Assembly: GCF_001050035.1 (NCBI RefSeq)
Contig: NZ_CVTA01000007.1
Span: forward strand, 62,001-126,000
Reading direction: 5' to 3'
Length of the DNA stretch: 64,000 nt
Source: Mycolicibacterium komanii
Lineage (GTDB): Bacteria; Actinomycetota; Actinomycetes; Mycobacteriales; Mycobacteriaceae
Shown here: positions 29,901 to 38,035 of the stretch, piece by piece
Layout: the number at the start of each line of letters is the position of its first letter
How positions within the stretch are numbered: the stretch's first letter is position 1
Notes under the pieces: generated by a model
Told to the model about the DNA's origin: nothing
What the model saw: only the letters and a program-made list of their open reading frames with translations
The model's database searches: none
Translations under genes and position numbers: made by a program

Positions 29901-32900
29901 CGCCGGGGGCAAACGCGACACTGCTTCGGTGATCGACGTTCACCCAGTCTGGTGCAAACTGGGGCAGCTTGTGCGAGTTCACTGCGGCAAACACGTCAAC
30001 GATGACCGACCATATGTGCGCGTACACGGCGGCTTCGCCGGCGAGGTAACGAGTTTCGAGAGCTTGGAGGGCAGCGTCGAGGTCGTCGTCATCGAAGATC
30101 GTCATCACCGCGATTCGCCCATCCGAGTCGATCACGACGACTCCGAGCATCTGCGCTCCGATCTCGCCGGGTGGTGTATTGCTGTTAATCGTACGGACAC
30201 GACTGAGCAGGAGACGTTCGCCGCGAGTTGCGATGACGATCGACACTAAGTCTTGCGCGGCACCGACCTCGGCCGCCGCTTGACCATCTGCCAAATTGAC
30301 GTTGCGACCGTGGCGAACACCGGCATTGACGACCCGACGACGATCATCGGTGATCACATCGTCGGCCAATGTCTCCGCCATCGCAGCCCAGTCGCGTGCC
30401 CCGAACGCTGCGCAATAACGATCGATCACCTCGCTCGCCCGATTCTTTAGACCGCCAGGTTGGTTCAATTCCTCGAACCGCACGAGCGCGGTGTGAAGAT
30501 CGCTCTCGTCGAAGAGCTCCGACCGGTTGATCGAGTTGCCTTCGACGGTCGACAGTCCGATCTCGCGCCACTCGGCGGTGAATCCCCCCCGAGACGTCCC
30601 CTTGATGACGCGGGTGACCACCGCGCCTATATCAGTGAGCCTATGCACCGCCTCGACATAAAGCTGGATGTCATCTTCGAGCACGTCCCACGTCGCCTTC
30701 AAGAACGGCACCAGCTCGTTCGGCGCGAACGACGTCACCCGTCGGTGGTCGACGTTCACCCAATCTGGTGTCGTCGAGGGCAACTCATGGCGCCGCACGG
30801 CGGCGTAAGCGCCCGCGATGACCGACCACGCATGTGCGTGAGCGGCCGCGTCGCCCGCGAGGTAACGACGTTCGAGTTCGTCGAGGGCAGCATCGATGTC
30901 ATTGACATCGAACACAACCACCGCTGAAAATCGTCCGTCGTCGTCAACCTCGACGACCTGAAGGAGATCGGATTGACTCGCTCCCGGGTCGGGGCCCGCG
31001 GCGTGAAGATGCAGCAGCACGAGGCGTTCGCCTCGCATGGCCACGGTGCTCAATGACAGCTTCGCCCACAATCCGACGTCGACGACCGTCCGGACGTCTT
31101 CAATTGCGTGGGCTCGGCCATGCCGTACCCCCGAACTGATGATTCGACGGCGATCATCCAATGAGTAGGTCTCGGCGAATGACTCCGCCATGGCGTCCCA
31201 GTCCTCCGCTGCGAATCGCGCCTGGAATTGCTTACCCGCTCTGCTGGCGGTGTTTTCGAGCTGCGCCTCGCGCCGATTGAGACTCTCAAAGCGTGCGAAC
31301 GCTGCTTGGAGGTCGTCTTCATCGAAGAGTTCACATCCACTGACCAGTGAGCCGTCGACCGTCATCAGGTTGAGCATCCGCCATTCGGCCGGAAAGCCGT
31401 CAGGCGTTGTTCCGCGCGAGACCTGCATGCAGAGTGCCCCGTGATCATCGAGGCGATGCACTGTTTCGATGTGGCTCTGGAGGTCTGGAGTGACATCCCA
31501 AATCGAGGCTACGACTGCACCGAGATCCGTTCCGGCGAGCGGTGTCCCTCGTCGATGGTCGATTGTCAGCCAATCCGGCGCTGATGGAGGGACCTCGTGT
31601 CGAGCCAGACTCGCGAAGACACCCGAGACGACCGTCCACGTCTGGGCGTGACGCGCGGCTTCGCCGGCGAGGTAGCGAGATTCGAGTTCCTCGAACGCGG
31701 CGTCGAAATCCTCGGGATCGAATCCCACATAAGACACGAGGTGGCCGTCGCGGTCGACCTCCACGACGTCGAGGACGTCGGTGTGGAGGTCATCGGCAGA
31801 GAAGCGGGTACGCCTGAGGGCCAGTCGCTCGCCGCGGATGGCAATGACCGTTGACGAAACGTCCGTGAGGCCGAGGTCGGCCATCGCATGCAGGTTGGCG
31901 ATCTCATCATCTTCGCCGCGTATCGAAGGAGCGCTGACGACCTGTCGTCGGTCTTCAATGAGACTCTCGTCGGTCAGAGACGCCCTCAATGTGTCCCAGT
32001 CACGCCTCGCGAGGTGCAATTGGAATCGTTCTGCCGTCCGGCTCGCGGCATTCTCCAGCCGTGGCCGCGGATCATCCAGCTCATCGAATTCCGCGAGTGC
32101 GACGTCTAAGTCGGCTTCGTCGAATATCTCGCAACGACTGAGCAATTCGCCCTTGACCGTCAGGAGGTCGATCTCCCGCCACTCCGCGTAAAACCCTTCG
32201 CGTGAAGTGCCGCTCACCGCCCTGGTCACGACCGCCCCGAGCTCAGAGATCCTGTGCACCGCTTCGGCGTAAATTCTGACCTCGGGCGTCTCGTCCTGAT
32301 TCACTCGGATGTAAGCGCCGAGCCGACCGGCCGCGATCGGTGCGAACCGTCTCCGGTCGACGTTGACCCAGTCGGGGGTGGTCGGGGCGAGTTCGCTGCG
32401 GTTCAGGCCCGCATATCCTTCGGCGATCACCTTCCACGTCCGTGCACAGTGAGCGGCCTCGCCCTTGATGTACCGAGCCTCCAACTCGGCCATCGCAGAG
32501 GCGAAATCGTCGAGATCGAAGATGACGCCCGAACGCACTTGGCCGGTGGTGTCGATCTCGACCACGGTGAGGTCTTCCATGTGGAAGTCTTCGGGTTTTG
32601 CGTTGCTAGCCGAGTACCTGGTGCGGAGCAACGCCAGGTTGTCGCCGCGGGTCGCGAGGACAACCGAGCCGATATCCTTCACCCCGAGGCGCGCCCCGGC
32701 CTGCATATTCGCAATGGTCGCCTCCCGACCCCGGCGGACCTCGCTGTTCACCACCCGGCGGCGATCGTCGAATAGGACGTCGTCTGACATCAGCGCCTTG
32801 GCCGCGTCCCACTCGCGGTTCGCGAAGCACTTCTGTACGCGCCGGAACATGTGACTCGCCGAATTATCCAGTCGTGTTGTGGGATAGGCGAGTTGGTCGA

Positions 32901-35900
32901 ACCGCCTCAGCGCCGCTTCGACGTCCGTTTCGTCGAAGAGCTCGTAGCGCTTGAGCTCGCCGTCATCGATCACCAAGATGTTGATCACTCGCCACTCGGC
33001 TTCGAACCCCTCTTGAGCTACTCCGTGAGAGCGGTTGGTGATGACGGCGCCGTGATCGCTGAGCCGATGCACCACCTCGATGTACGAGTGGAGATCCGCC
33101 GTGAACTCGCTCTGGGTGAGGGCGGCGGGTGTGAGCTCACCTGGTGCATACCGTGTCAGCCGACGGTGGTCGGTGCTCGGGCAGTTCACCGCACTGAAGT
33201 CGTGGCGGTTGAAAGCGGCAGTGAGCTCGGTGACCGTCGACCACACCTGCACGAATGGCTCCGCCTCGCCGGCCGAATATCGTGTGTCGAGTTCGGTGAT
33301 GGCTCCGTCGAGGTCGCCGGCCTCAAATACGACGATCGCGACGATTCGTTCGTGGGTGTCGACTTCGACGACGCGTAGCATTTCGGTGCGAAATGCGTCG
33401 GGCTGGGTGTCCTGCCCCAGGAACAGCGCGCGGAGGAGCGCAAGACGTTCTCCCCGAACGGCAAGTACCTGTGTAGTGACGCTTTCGGTGCCAAGGTCGC
33501 CGATCGTCTGCGATTCAGCGAGCAACTTCGCGCGTCCACGAAATTCCGTGTGGAGTCCTCGGCGCCGGTCTTTGACCCGGACGTCTTCGGCTATCAAGGA
33601 CGCGAACTGTTCCCACTGCTTGCGTGCGCAGATTGAGTTGAATCGATCATCGGCTCGACTAGCGGCATTCGCGAGCAGCGTCCGTTCGTCAACGGTCCCA
33701 CTGCGAGCATGTATGGCATCGAACTCCGTGAGCGCAGCGTCAATGTCGTCGGCGTCGAACCACACCTGCCGCGAAACCCGCCCGGAGTCGTCGATTCCGT
33801 AAATCTGAAGAAATTCGTCCTGGGGTGCACCGGGACTCACGTCTGTACTGCCCACGAACAATCGAGACAGCGCCAAGCGTTCGCCACGAACTGCGACGAC
33901 TGATTGGGTAACTCGAACGTTGCCGCTCGCCTCGAAGAGGCGCCTGCTGTGGCGCACCCAGTCGCCGCCCGGCAGATCATCCAGGGTGAAGCCTACGATC
34001 CTTCGTCGGCTCTCGACCGCGGTCCCCGGGACGAAGAGGCTCTCGAATTCGTCCCAAGCCTTGAGCTGAATTGCGCGCATCACTCGCCGCCCGACGTCGA
34101 CGCATGCATTGGTCAACTCGACAGCAGGTCGCTCGACGTCGTTCGGTCTGGGCGTCTCGTGAGAGCCCAGAACCTTCCGAGCCTTCTCCGTCAGGGCTGC
34201 AGCACCTTTGCGGTCATACAGGGCGACCGCTTGCTCGGCGGCGGCGCGCGTGCCGGCCTTGTTGCCGGCGATACGCAGCACCGTTGCCAACGCCAGGCAG
34301 GCATCGCCGTGATCGACCAGGGCATCGGTCACTGCAGCCAGGCTGACCGCCTCCTCTGCGACCTCCTTGGCCCGGTCGTGATCACCTGCGCGTGCCAGCA
34401 ACTGGGCCCTGACCGACCGCCATGCGATCGACGCCTTCGACCCGTGACCAGCGAGACGTTCGCTCACCGAGCATAATTCGTCCGCTTCGGCATCCCGATC
34501 CAACGCCAGGCAGGCGCGCGCCAACAATGCCGCCGTGTCCGCGGTGTCGGTATCGAGGCCCATACGGCGGAAACCCTCGTAGGCCCGGCGCAGATACGGT
34601 TCGGCGGCCACCGCATCATCGGAGACCAATTCGATGATGCCCGCGAACTGATCGACTTCCAACAGCGCGTGGCGCAAGCCGAGTTCGGTCAGCGTTCTTC
34701 TCGCCGATTCGATCAGGCGCCGTCCCTCGGCGGCTCGGCCCCGAAATGCATCCAGCACGGCCTGGCACCGCGTCGACGTCGCCTCCACGAGCGGCGATCC
34801 GGTCGTGATGCGCAACAGTCGCACCACATCCAGGCACCGCCCGCCCGCGCGTGGAACGGGATTGGGTCCCCACAGCGCTGCAAGCGGCGCCCCCGCGAGC
34901 ACCGCGTTCACCCGGCTGTGTTCGTGTGCTCGCCGTGCCGCCGTCAACGCCTGGTCCAAAGCCGTTTCACAGTCACCGATTCGGCCGAGGCGCGCCAGGC
35001 ATCCCGCGCGGACCGTGTGCGCCTTCGCCTCCCCCGCCGCGTCCTCGAGCGCGGCCAGTTGCTCGGCGGCGACGCTGACCGCCGTTTCGATCTCATCCAG
35101 TCGCTCAGGATCGGTGAGCATCGACAGCTCACCGTCGAAGCACACCCCCCAGGCACCCAACCGTCCCGAATCGACAGCTACCTCGCGTAATTGGGCCACC
35201 GCGTGCTTCGCCGAGGTGACATCACCCGCGGCCAGCAGGGCCTCGCAGTGGGCGATCAACAACTCGGCTTGCAGCGTGTCGCGGTCGGCAAGCTCGTCGT
35301 CCAACTCCTCGAGCGCATGGAGCGCCCGGTCGTAGAGCTCGGCCGCGCCCTCGTAAGCGACCCGCGACATCGCCTGATCCGCCGCACGCCGGCAGTACTC
35401 GACCGCCTTCGCCGCGTTGCCGGCCCACGCACATTCGAAGTAGTGATAGGCCAACTCGGCCAACAGTTCATCGTCGGCGCCCGCCTCGGCTTCGAGCGTT
35501 CCCGCAATGCGCTGGTGCAGCCGCATGCGCCGCACGGACGGAAGCTCGGCAAGTAGCGATTGCCGCACCAGGGCGTGATTGAACCGGTACCGGCCGCCGG
35601 GCTCTTCGATGACGATGCCCGCCTTGCCGGCCTCATCGAACGCGTCGACGAGGTCTTCGCCGACCACCTGCTCGACGAGCGTCACCGCGAACCGGCTCCC
35701 GACCACCGCCGCCGCCGCGAGAGCCTTGTTCGTTTCGGCAGTCAGTCGGGAGAGCCTGCGGCTCACCGCTTCTCGAACACCCTGCGGCAGGGTGCTCGGG
35801 TCCCAACGGCCGCCACTTTCCTCCACGTGCCGCAACGCCTCGATGAGGAAGAACGGGTTGCCGCCCGTCACCGTCGCCAGCGCCCGCCCCAATTCCTCGT

Positions 35901-37971
35901 CGTCGTAACCCGCTTCGGCGACGTAGGCGGTGACGTCGCCCTCGTCGAGGCCCGACAGTTGCAAGCGAGTGGCGGTGCCGTCGCGATGAAGGTCGGCCAG
36001 CATCGCCGCCAGCGGATGAGAGCGGTCCAAATCGGTGCTGCGGTAGGTACCGACGATCTGCACGCGGGCCTCCTCGCCGAAGCGCAGCAGGTGCCGCAGA
36101 AGCAACAGCGTCGGCTTGGCCGCCCAGTGAAGGTCGTCGAGAATCAGCACGACGGGTGCCGTCGCGGAAGCGGTGCCCAAAAGGGCGACCACGGCGTCGA
36201 ACAGCGCGTAACGCTCGGTGTCCGGATCCGCGCGCGGAGGAGCGGCCACATCGGGCAGCTTGTCCGCCAGCCCCGGAATCAGCGGTAACAGCGCCTCGAT
36301 GCCCCTTACATTGCGCAGGCGGTTCGAGTCGACGCAGGACACGAACGCACGCAACGCCTCGGCGAAGGGCTGATACGGCGCGCCGAGATCCTCGTCGCAC
36401 CGGCCGTACAGGACGATGGCGCCCTGATCGTAGGCGTTGCGTGACCACTCGCCGGCCAGCCGCGTCTTGCCCACGCCCGGTTCTCCCGCGATGAGCACAG
36501 CGCGCGTGCCGGCCGCCAAGGTCGACTGCCACGCCGACACCAGTCGCTCCAGCTCCCGAATGCGGCCGACAAACGGCCCCGGGCCGACGAGAACCGCCGG
36601 CAGCGCTGGCCGCTCCATTGGGGTCTCGGCGGCGGGTGGAGCGGAAACGTCCACGGTCTCCATCCGCAGCTCGAACACGTGCTCCGGGCGAGGAAGGTTG
36701 CGTAGCCGGCGCGTACCGAGGTCGGCGAGCACGACGTCGTCCGGAATCGAGTCGATGACGAGTTCGGCGGTCGCACCGGAGCAGAGGATCTGGCCCCCGG
36801 CGGCCAGGGACCGCAGCCGGGCGGCGCGGTTGACCGCTCTGCCGAAGTAGTCCCCGTCGCGAAACTCGACCTCCCCGGTGTGCAGCGCCACGCGGATCCG
36901 CATCGGGTCCGCGAGCTGCCACGCCTCGTGACCGATCGCTTCCTGCAATTCGATAGCCGCCGCTGCGGCCGCCGACGGGCGGTCGAACACCGAGAACGTC
37001 GCATCGCCTTCACCGCGCGTCTTGATGAGCCGTCCGCCGCGCGACGTGACGACCTGCTCGACGATCTCGTCGTGGCGGGCCAGCGCCACTGCCATCGCGT
37101 CGGCGTCGGCCTCCCACGCCGCCGTGGACCCCTCGATATCGGTGAGCAGGAAGGTGACCGCACGCGTGACCGTCGAAAGCTGCTGTGACTGAGGCACTTC
37201 CAGCGAGGCATCCTGCGCGACGATCGCCGCCTCCAGACGCCGCAGCTCCGGTCCGGGATCGACTCCCAACTCCTCGGCCAGCAGCGACCGCGCCCGCTTG
37301 TACGCGCCCAATGCCTCGCCTTGGCGGCCGGCCCGATAGAGCGCGAGCATCAAGTGACCCCAACGGCGTTCGCGCAGAGGAGCTTCCGCGATCGCCGACT
37401 CGAGTTCCCCCACGATCTCCGCGGCGCGACCCGTCGCAAGAAGGGCGTCGGCCCGGTCCTCCACCAGGGCGGCGTGACCTTCGAGCCACCGTGTTTTCTC
37501 CGACGAACCGCGGGCGCTGTCGGGAAGTTCGGGCAGGCCCCGCCACAGCGCGAGGGCCTGATCGAACAGGGCCACTGCGCGGGTCGGGTCACCGGCCGTG
37601 AGGGCCTTGCGCCCGAGCTTGGCCGCCGTCTTGTAGTGCACGGCGTCGATTTCGGTGGTGCTCAGCGTCCACCCCGTGCCCTCTGTCAGCACGAATCCGT
37701 CACCGAGCGCGCGGCGTAGCGACGAGATGTGGGTCTGCAACGCCTTGATCGCGGTCCGTGGCGGTTCGTCCCCCCACAGCAGGGCGACCAGGGCGTCGGC
37801 CGATACGACCGAACCGCCATGTAGTCCGAGCATCGTGAGAATGGCCCGGGGCTTGGCACCGGGGATGGCGACCGGCAGCCCGTACTGCCGGACCTGGAGA
37901 GGTCCCAGAACCCCCAGTTCCACCTCTTGGAGCGTAATCACATTGCGATCGTCTGAGGGCCGATTCAACAT
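23995..37971 (-). CDS. Giant multidomain regulator: SARP/BTAD - class III cyclase - AAA/STAND - helical repeats - 25 NTF2-like domains
   Basis: One uninterrupted frame encodes about 4,658 residues. Residues ~15-100 are a SARP-type winged helix (LGVLGPLQVRQYG; LQTHISSLRRALG) and ~105-255 a BTAD. Residues ~268-435 are a class III cyclase domain (TFLLTDIEGST with Asp278; KTRGEGDATFSVF; VNRAARL with Asn381 and Arg385). The usual second metal Asp is Glu321. An AAA/STAND ATPase follows, with Walker A GEPGVGKT (Lys502) and Walker B VVLILDDLHW (Asp611/612). Alpha-helical repeat-like sequence covers ~830-1270. From ~1283 to the end there are 25 NTF2/SnoaL-like domains. No C-terminal LuxR HTH is present. 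An ATG start was chosen; an in-frame GTG at 37941 is an alternative. It likely acts as a cytosolic ligand- or nucleotide-responsive regulator; targets are unknown. Confidence 0.85.
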   Translation of the reverse strand: MLNRPSDDRNVITLQEVELGVLGPLQVRQYGLPVAIPGAKPRAILTMLGLHGGSVVSADALVALLWGDEPPRTAIKALQTHISSLRRALGDGFVLTEGTGWTLSTTEIDAVHYKTAAKLGRKALTAGDPTRAVALFDQALALWRGLPELPDSARGSSEKTRWLEGHAALVEDRADALLATGRAAEIVGELESAIAEAPLRERRWGHLMLALYRAGRQGEALGAYKRARSLLAEELGVDPGPELRRLEAAIVAQDASLEVPQSQQLSTVTRAVTFLLTDIEGSTAAWEADADAMAVALARHDEIVEQVVTSRGGRLIKTRGEGDATFSVFDRPSAAAAAAIELQEAIGHEAWQLADPMRIRVALHTGEVEFRDGDYFGRAVNRAARLRSLAAGGQILCSGATAELVIDSIPDDVVLADLGTRRLRNLPRPEHVFELRMETVDVSAPPAAETPMERPALPAVLVGPGPFVGRIRELERLVSAWQSTLAAGTRAVLIAGEPGVGKTRLAGEWSRNAYDQGAIVLYGRCDEDLGAPYQPFAEALRAFVSCVDSNRLRNVRGIEALLPLIPGLADKLPDVAAPPRADPDTERYALFDAVVALLGTASATAPVVLILDDLHWAAKPTLLLLRHLLRFGEEARVQIVGTYRSTDLDRSHPLAAMLADLHRDGTATRLQLSGLDEGDVTAYVAEAGYDDEELGRALATVTGGNPFFLIEALRHVEESGGRWDPSTLPQGVREAVSRRLSRLTAETNKALAAAAVVGSRFAVTLVEQVVGEDLVDAFDEAGKAGIVIEEPGGRYRFNHALVRQSLLAELPSVRRMRLHQRIAGTLEAEAGADDELLAELAYHYFECAWAGNAAKAVEYCRRAADQAMSRVAYEGAAELYDRALHALEELDDELADRDTLQAELLIAHCEALLAAGDVTSAKHAVAQLREVAVDSGRLGAWGVCFDGELSMLTDPERLDEIETAVSVAAEQLAALEDAAGEAKAHTVRAGCLARLGRIGDCETALDQALTAARRAHEHSRVNAVLAGAPLAALWGPNPVPRAGGRCLDVVRLLRITTGSPLVEATSTRCQAVLDAFRGRAAEGRRLIESARRTLTELGLRHALLEVDQFAGIIELVSDDAVAAEPYLRRAYEGFRRMGLDTDTADTAALLARACLALDRDAEADELCSVSERLAGHGSKASIAWRSVRAQLLARAGDHDRAKEVAEEAVSLAAVTDALVDHGDACLALATVLRIAGNKAGTRAAAEQAVALYDRKGAAALTEKARKVLGSHETPRPNDVERPAVELTNACVDVGRRVMRAIQLKAWDEFESLFVPGTAVESRRRIVGFTLDDLPGGDWVRHSRRLFEASGNVRVTQSVVAVRGERLALSRLFVGSTDVSPGAPQDEFLQIYGIDDSGRVSRQVWFDADDIDAALTEFDAIHARSGTVDERTLLANAASRADDRFNSICARKQWEQFASLIAEDVRVKDRRRGLHTEFRGRAKLLAESQTIGDLGTESVTTQVLAVRGERLALLRALFLGQDTQPDAFRTEMLRVVEVDTHERIVAIVVFEAGDLDGAITELDTRYSAGEAEPFVQVWSTVTELTAAFNRHDFSAVNCPSTDHRRLTRYAPGELTPAALTQSEFTADLHSYIEVVHRLSDHGAVITNRSHGVAQEGFEAEWRVINILVIDDGELKRYELFDETDVEAALRRFDQLAYPTTRLDNSASHMFRRVQKCFANREWDAAKALMSDDVLFDDRRRVVNSEVRRGREATIANMQAGARLGVKDIGSVVLATRGDNLALLRTRYSASNAKPEDFHMEDLTVVEIDTTGQVRSGVIFDLDDFASAMAELEARYIKGEAAHCARTWKVIAEGYAGLNRSELAPTTPDWVNVDRRRFAPIAAGRLGAYIRVNQDETPEVRIYAEAVHRISELGAVVTRAVSGTSREGFYAEWREIDLLTVKGELLSRCEIFDEADLDVALAEFDELDDPRPRLENAASRTAERFQLHLARRDWDTLRASLTDESLIEDRRQVVSAPSIRGEDDEIANLHAMADLGLTDVSSTVIAIRGERLALRRTRFSADDLHTDVLDVVEVDRDGHLVSYVGFDPEDFDAAFEELESRYLAGEAARHAQTWTVVSGVFASLARHEVPPSAPDWLTIDHRRGTPLAGTDLGAVVASIWDVTPDLQSHIETVHRLDDHGALCMQVSRGTTPDGFPAEWRMLNLMTVDGSLVSGCELFDEDDLQAAFARFESLNRREAQLENTASRAGKQFQARFAAEDWDAMAESFAETYSLDDRRRIISSGVRHGRAHAIEDVRTVVDVGLWAKLSLSTVAMRGERLVLLHLHAAGPDPGASQSDLLQVVEVDDDGRFSAVVVFDVNDIDAALDELERRYLAGDAAAHAHAWSVIAGAYAAVRRHELPSTTPDWVNVDHRRVTSFAPNELVPFLKATWDVLEDDIQLYVEAVHRLTDIGAVVTRVIKGTSRGGFTAEWREIGLSTVEGNSINRSELFDESDLHTALVRFEELNQPGGLKNRASEVIDRYCAAFGARDWAAMAETLADDVITDDRRRVVNAGVRHGRNVNLADGQAAAEVGAAQDLVSIVIATRGERLLLSRVRTINSNTPPGEIGAQMLGVVVIDSDGRIAVMTIFDDDDLDAALQALETRYLAGEAAVYAHIWSVIVDVFAAVNSHKLPQFAPDWVNVDHRSSVAFAPGEMASYTEAAQEDMPDATLYIEAVHQLNDLGAVVTYVARGTSTEGFQAEWREVSLSTVDGGRVNRSELFDLADLDDALARFDELTRPAPRPANAAYQMVERLWSRFDERDWTAIGELLAPDIDAEDRRRIINDGMRRGREAFVANMRAVAEVGTGDITSTLVATRGQRLVLARVRSERFHTDVLNLVELDAEQHVMTSTVVFDVEDLDAAFVELDSRFGAGEGAPHRRIWTVLAKAFAAFNRHQLPATTPDWVNIDHRSGTPIAPGQLFPYVRTSWQLAPDIINHIEVVHRLTDLGAVVTRVATGTSQDGFTAEWRVITLATFDGDLLSRVELFDEADLDTAIARFEELNRPSPRLTNTATRLEERFRALFKQRDWNAISQLLVDDLNYDDCRRVVGTGLLRGRDAEIANLRATADMGTTTVASTVLATRGQHLALTRVLLHGRNTRPDTYRTEALVLIESSTDNRIAAFVILDADDLDPAFAELDARYLAGEAARYAEVWSGIADSYARFNRHEVPGLSNWVTTDHRVRETFAGDGLAAYLRSGWDVTPNNKMYVECVHRLSDRGAVLTHTAYGNSSDGFYAEWRMVALLTMKGLDGRNHFDLFEEADLDTAIAKFDELSASARRPENEASRALARAWACFDARDWDATRLVMSDDFTSYDRRQVVNAGVRRGRAIHIENMQSVGDVGFENAGSTVIAIRGERLALCQSRFAAGELSGGEVVAEALMIVETDTTNRLVSNTVFDLDDVAVAFADLDAKYASGEAAAHARTWSVVTRAYAALNRHEQFERDWIYTDHRQGTPFASTTSAAATHPDVWDVTPDLSAHIEVVHRLSDAAVLVTSVIGGASHDGFEAEWRLVQLLTVTGDSIERCELFDETDLDTAIARFDELDQPVPRLDNAAVQVRKRVADAYNRRDTETFTAGAVGHYEDRRRGLRDEGVTDAKYAHAVLSETPTSWKVNVEPIAVRGDRLALTRETFLDYDDPTRPITVDLVVLTDVADNEADLHTIFFDPENTDAAFAELDRRFLAGAAAPFARTWSAIVQAFAKFNRRELPELLPIWVDHRLGALIEADDLVANVRAAWELTPDVSVYVPIVHRLSERGAVVDRLVKGHSDKGFPFESRELALVTVDKGHPDRFEMFEEDDLDAALERFDELSQAPPIENAATHFWTVVVGAFNRRDVETVLSLLSVDGCLEDRRSGLRGSFRGLERHRAVEAMFTTAPASWRIEVEPIAVRGSLLALMRQRYRDSATDDGQIVVEILTVTEMRDGTVLHDTVDFDADDITSAMQELESRYVAGEAAPYSRTWTAIAEAFAAFNRREIPSPALAWVDHRVNASIEVGDLTANLRVAWDLAPDVRVQLASVNQLSGVGAVIDGVVTGRPVEGFSFEYRVIAVITVDGDRAIRFEIFDEGDLDTALARFNELNRQTTRVENTATRMWARLADAFNHHDVEGFLAVTSPAGRIDDRRKGLQALHGPTDRRKAALALFESPLSWRTEIEHVATRGARLALARQIYRDTADESRPITVDILTVVEINDDGLMGDFVNFDSDDLDAAFEELETRYLAGEAAAHARTWSAIADGYVSFNGRELFRTTPDWVNIDHRRGGTSFGPGDQINLVKATWDVVPKIHAYAEVVHQLGGPGAVVTQVVTATSREGFDGEWREVVLLTIEGDAISRCEVFDETEIDAALARFDELNRSAHRLANIATRTRASSVDAFDRRDLDAFCSLLTPDGRYDDRRKGLRNEGSLKQEFVPSMLSEAPESWRWTDEPIAIRGERLALCRDWFRDTDAPGQPVVVDDLSLTEVTEDGLVCSSVIFDSDDLDAAMSELDARWIASGEVEHPEIIEAHRTSIAMTNRHEWDALTAVCAGASYINHRQLGSESADYITSIRALASLAPDLSIESAEILAHSAVGVAVHVTVRGTSTEGLAIEVPFVLINLWSGDHVTHIEAFDPEDRDHALTRFQELTASG
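23998..34125 (-). repeat. Tandem array of ~25 NTF2/SnoaL-like domain repeats (A0 + 12 A-B pairs)
   Basis: Each A unit (~135 residues) has NAASR-like helix starts, xxRDWD, DDRRRVVN, a VxATRGERLALxR strand and a FDxDDLDAAxxELxxRYLAGEAA end. Each B unit (~135 residues) has TWSVIAxxxAxFNRHELP, PDWVNVDHRR, IEVVHRLSDxGAVVT, GTSxEGFxAEWR and ELFDExDLDxALARFDEL. I count one leading A-type unit and twelve A-B pairs, about 807 bp per pair. Copies are diverged, not identical. Pairs 2-8 and 9-12 form two visible subfamilies in the A unit (GVRRGR xxIANM versus RRxGLR with a different middle). Confidence 0.8.
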
Positions 37972-38035
37972 GCGGTCAAGAACCGGTAAAGGACCCGTTG
38001 ACCTGGATCGTTGCGCTGTCAATGAAACGCGGGCG

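Noticed and set aside
23998..34125. Possible CRISPR or DNA-level satellite in the repeat array
   Set aside because: The repeats are diverged protein-coding units of ~800 bp per pair, with no short identical repeats or spacers.
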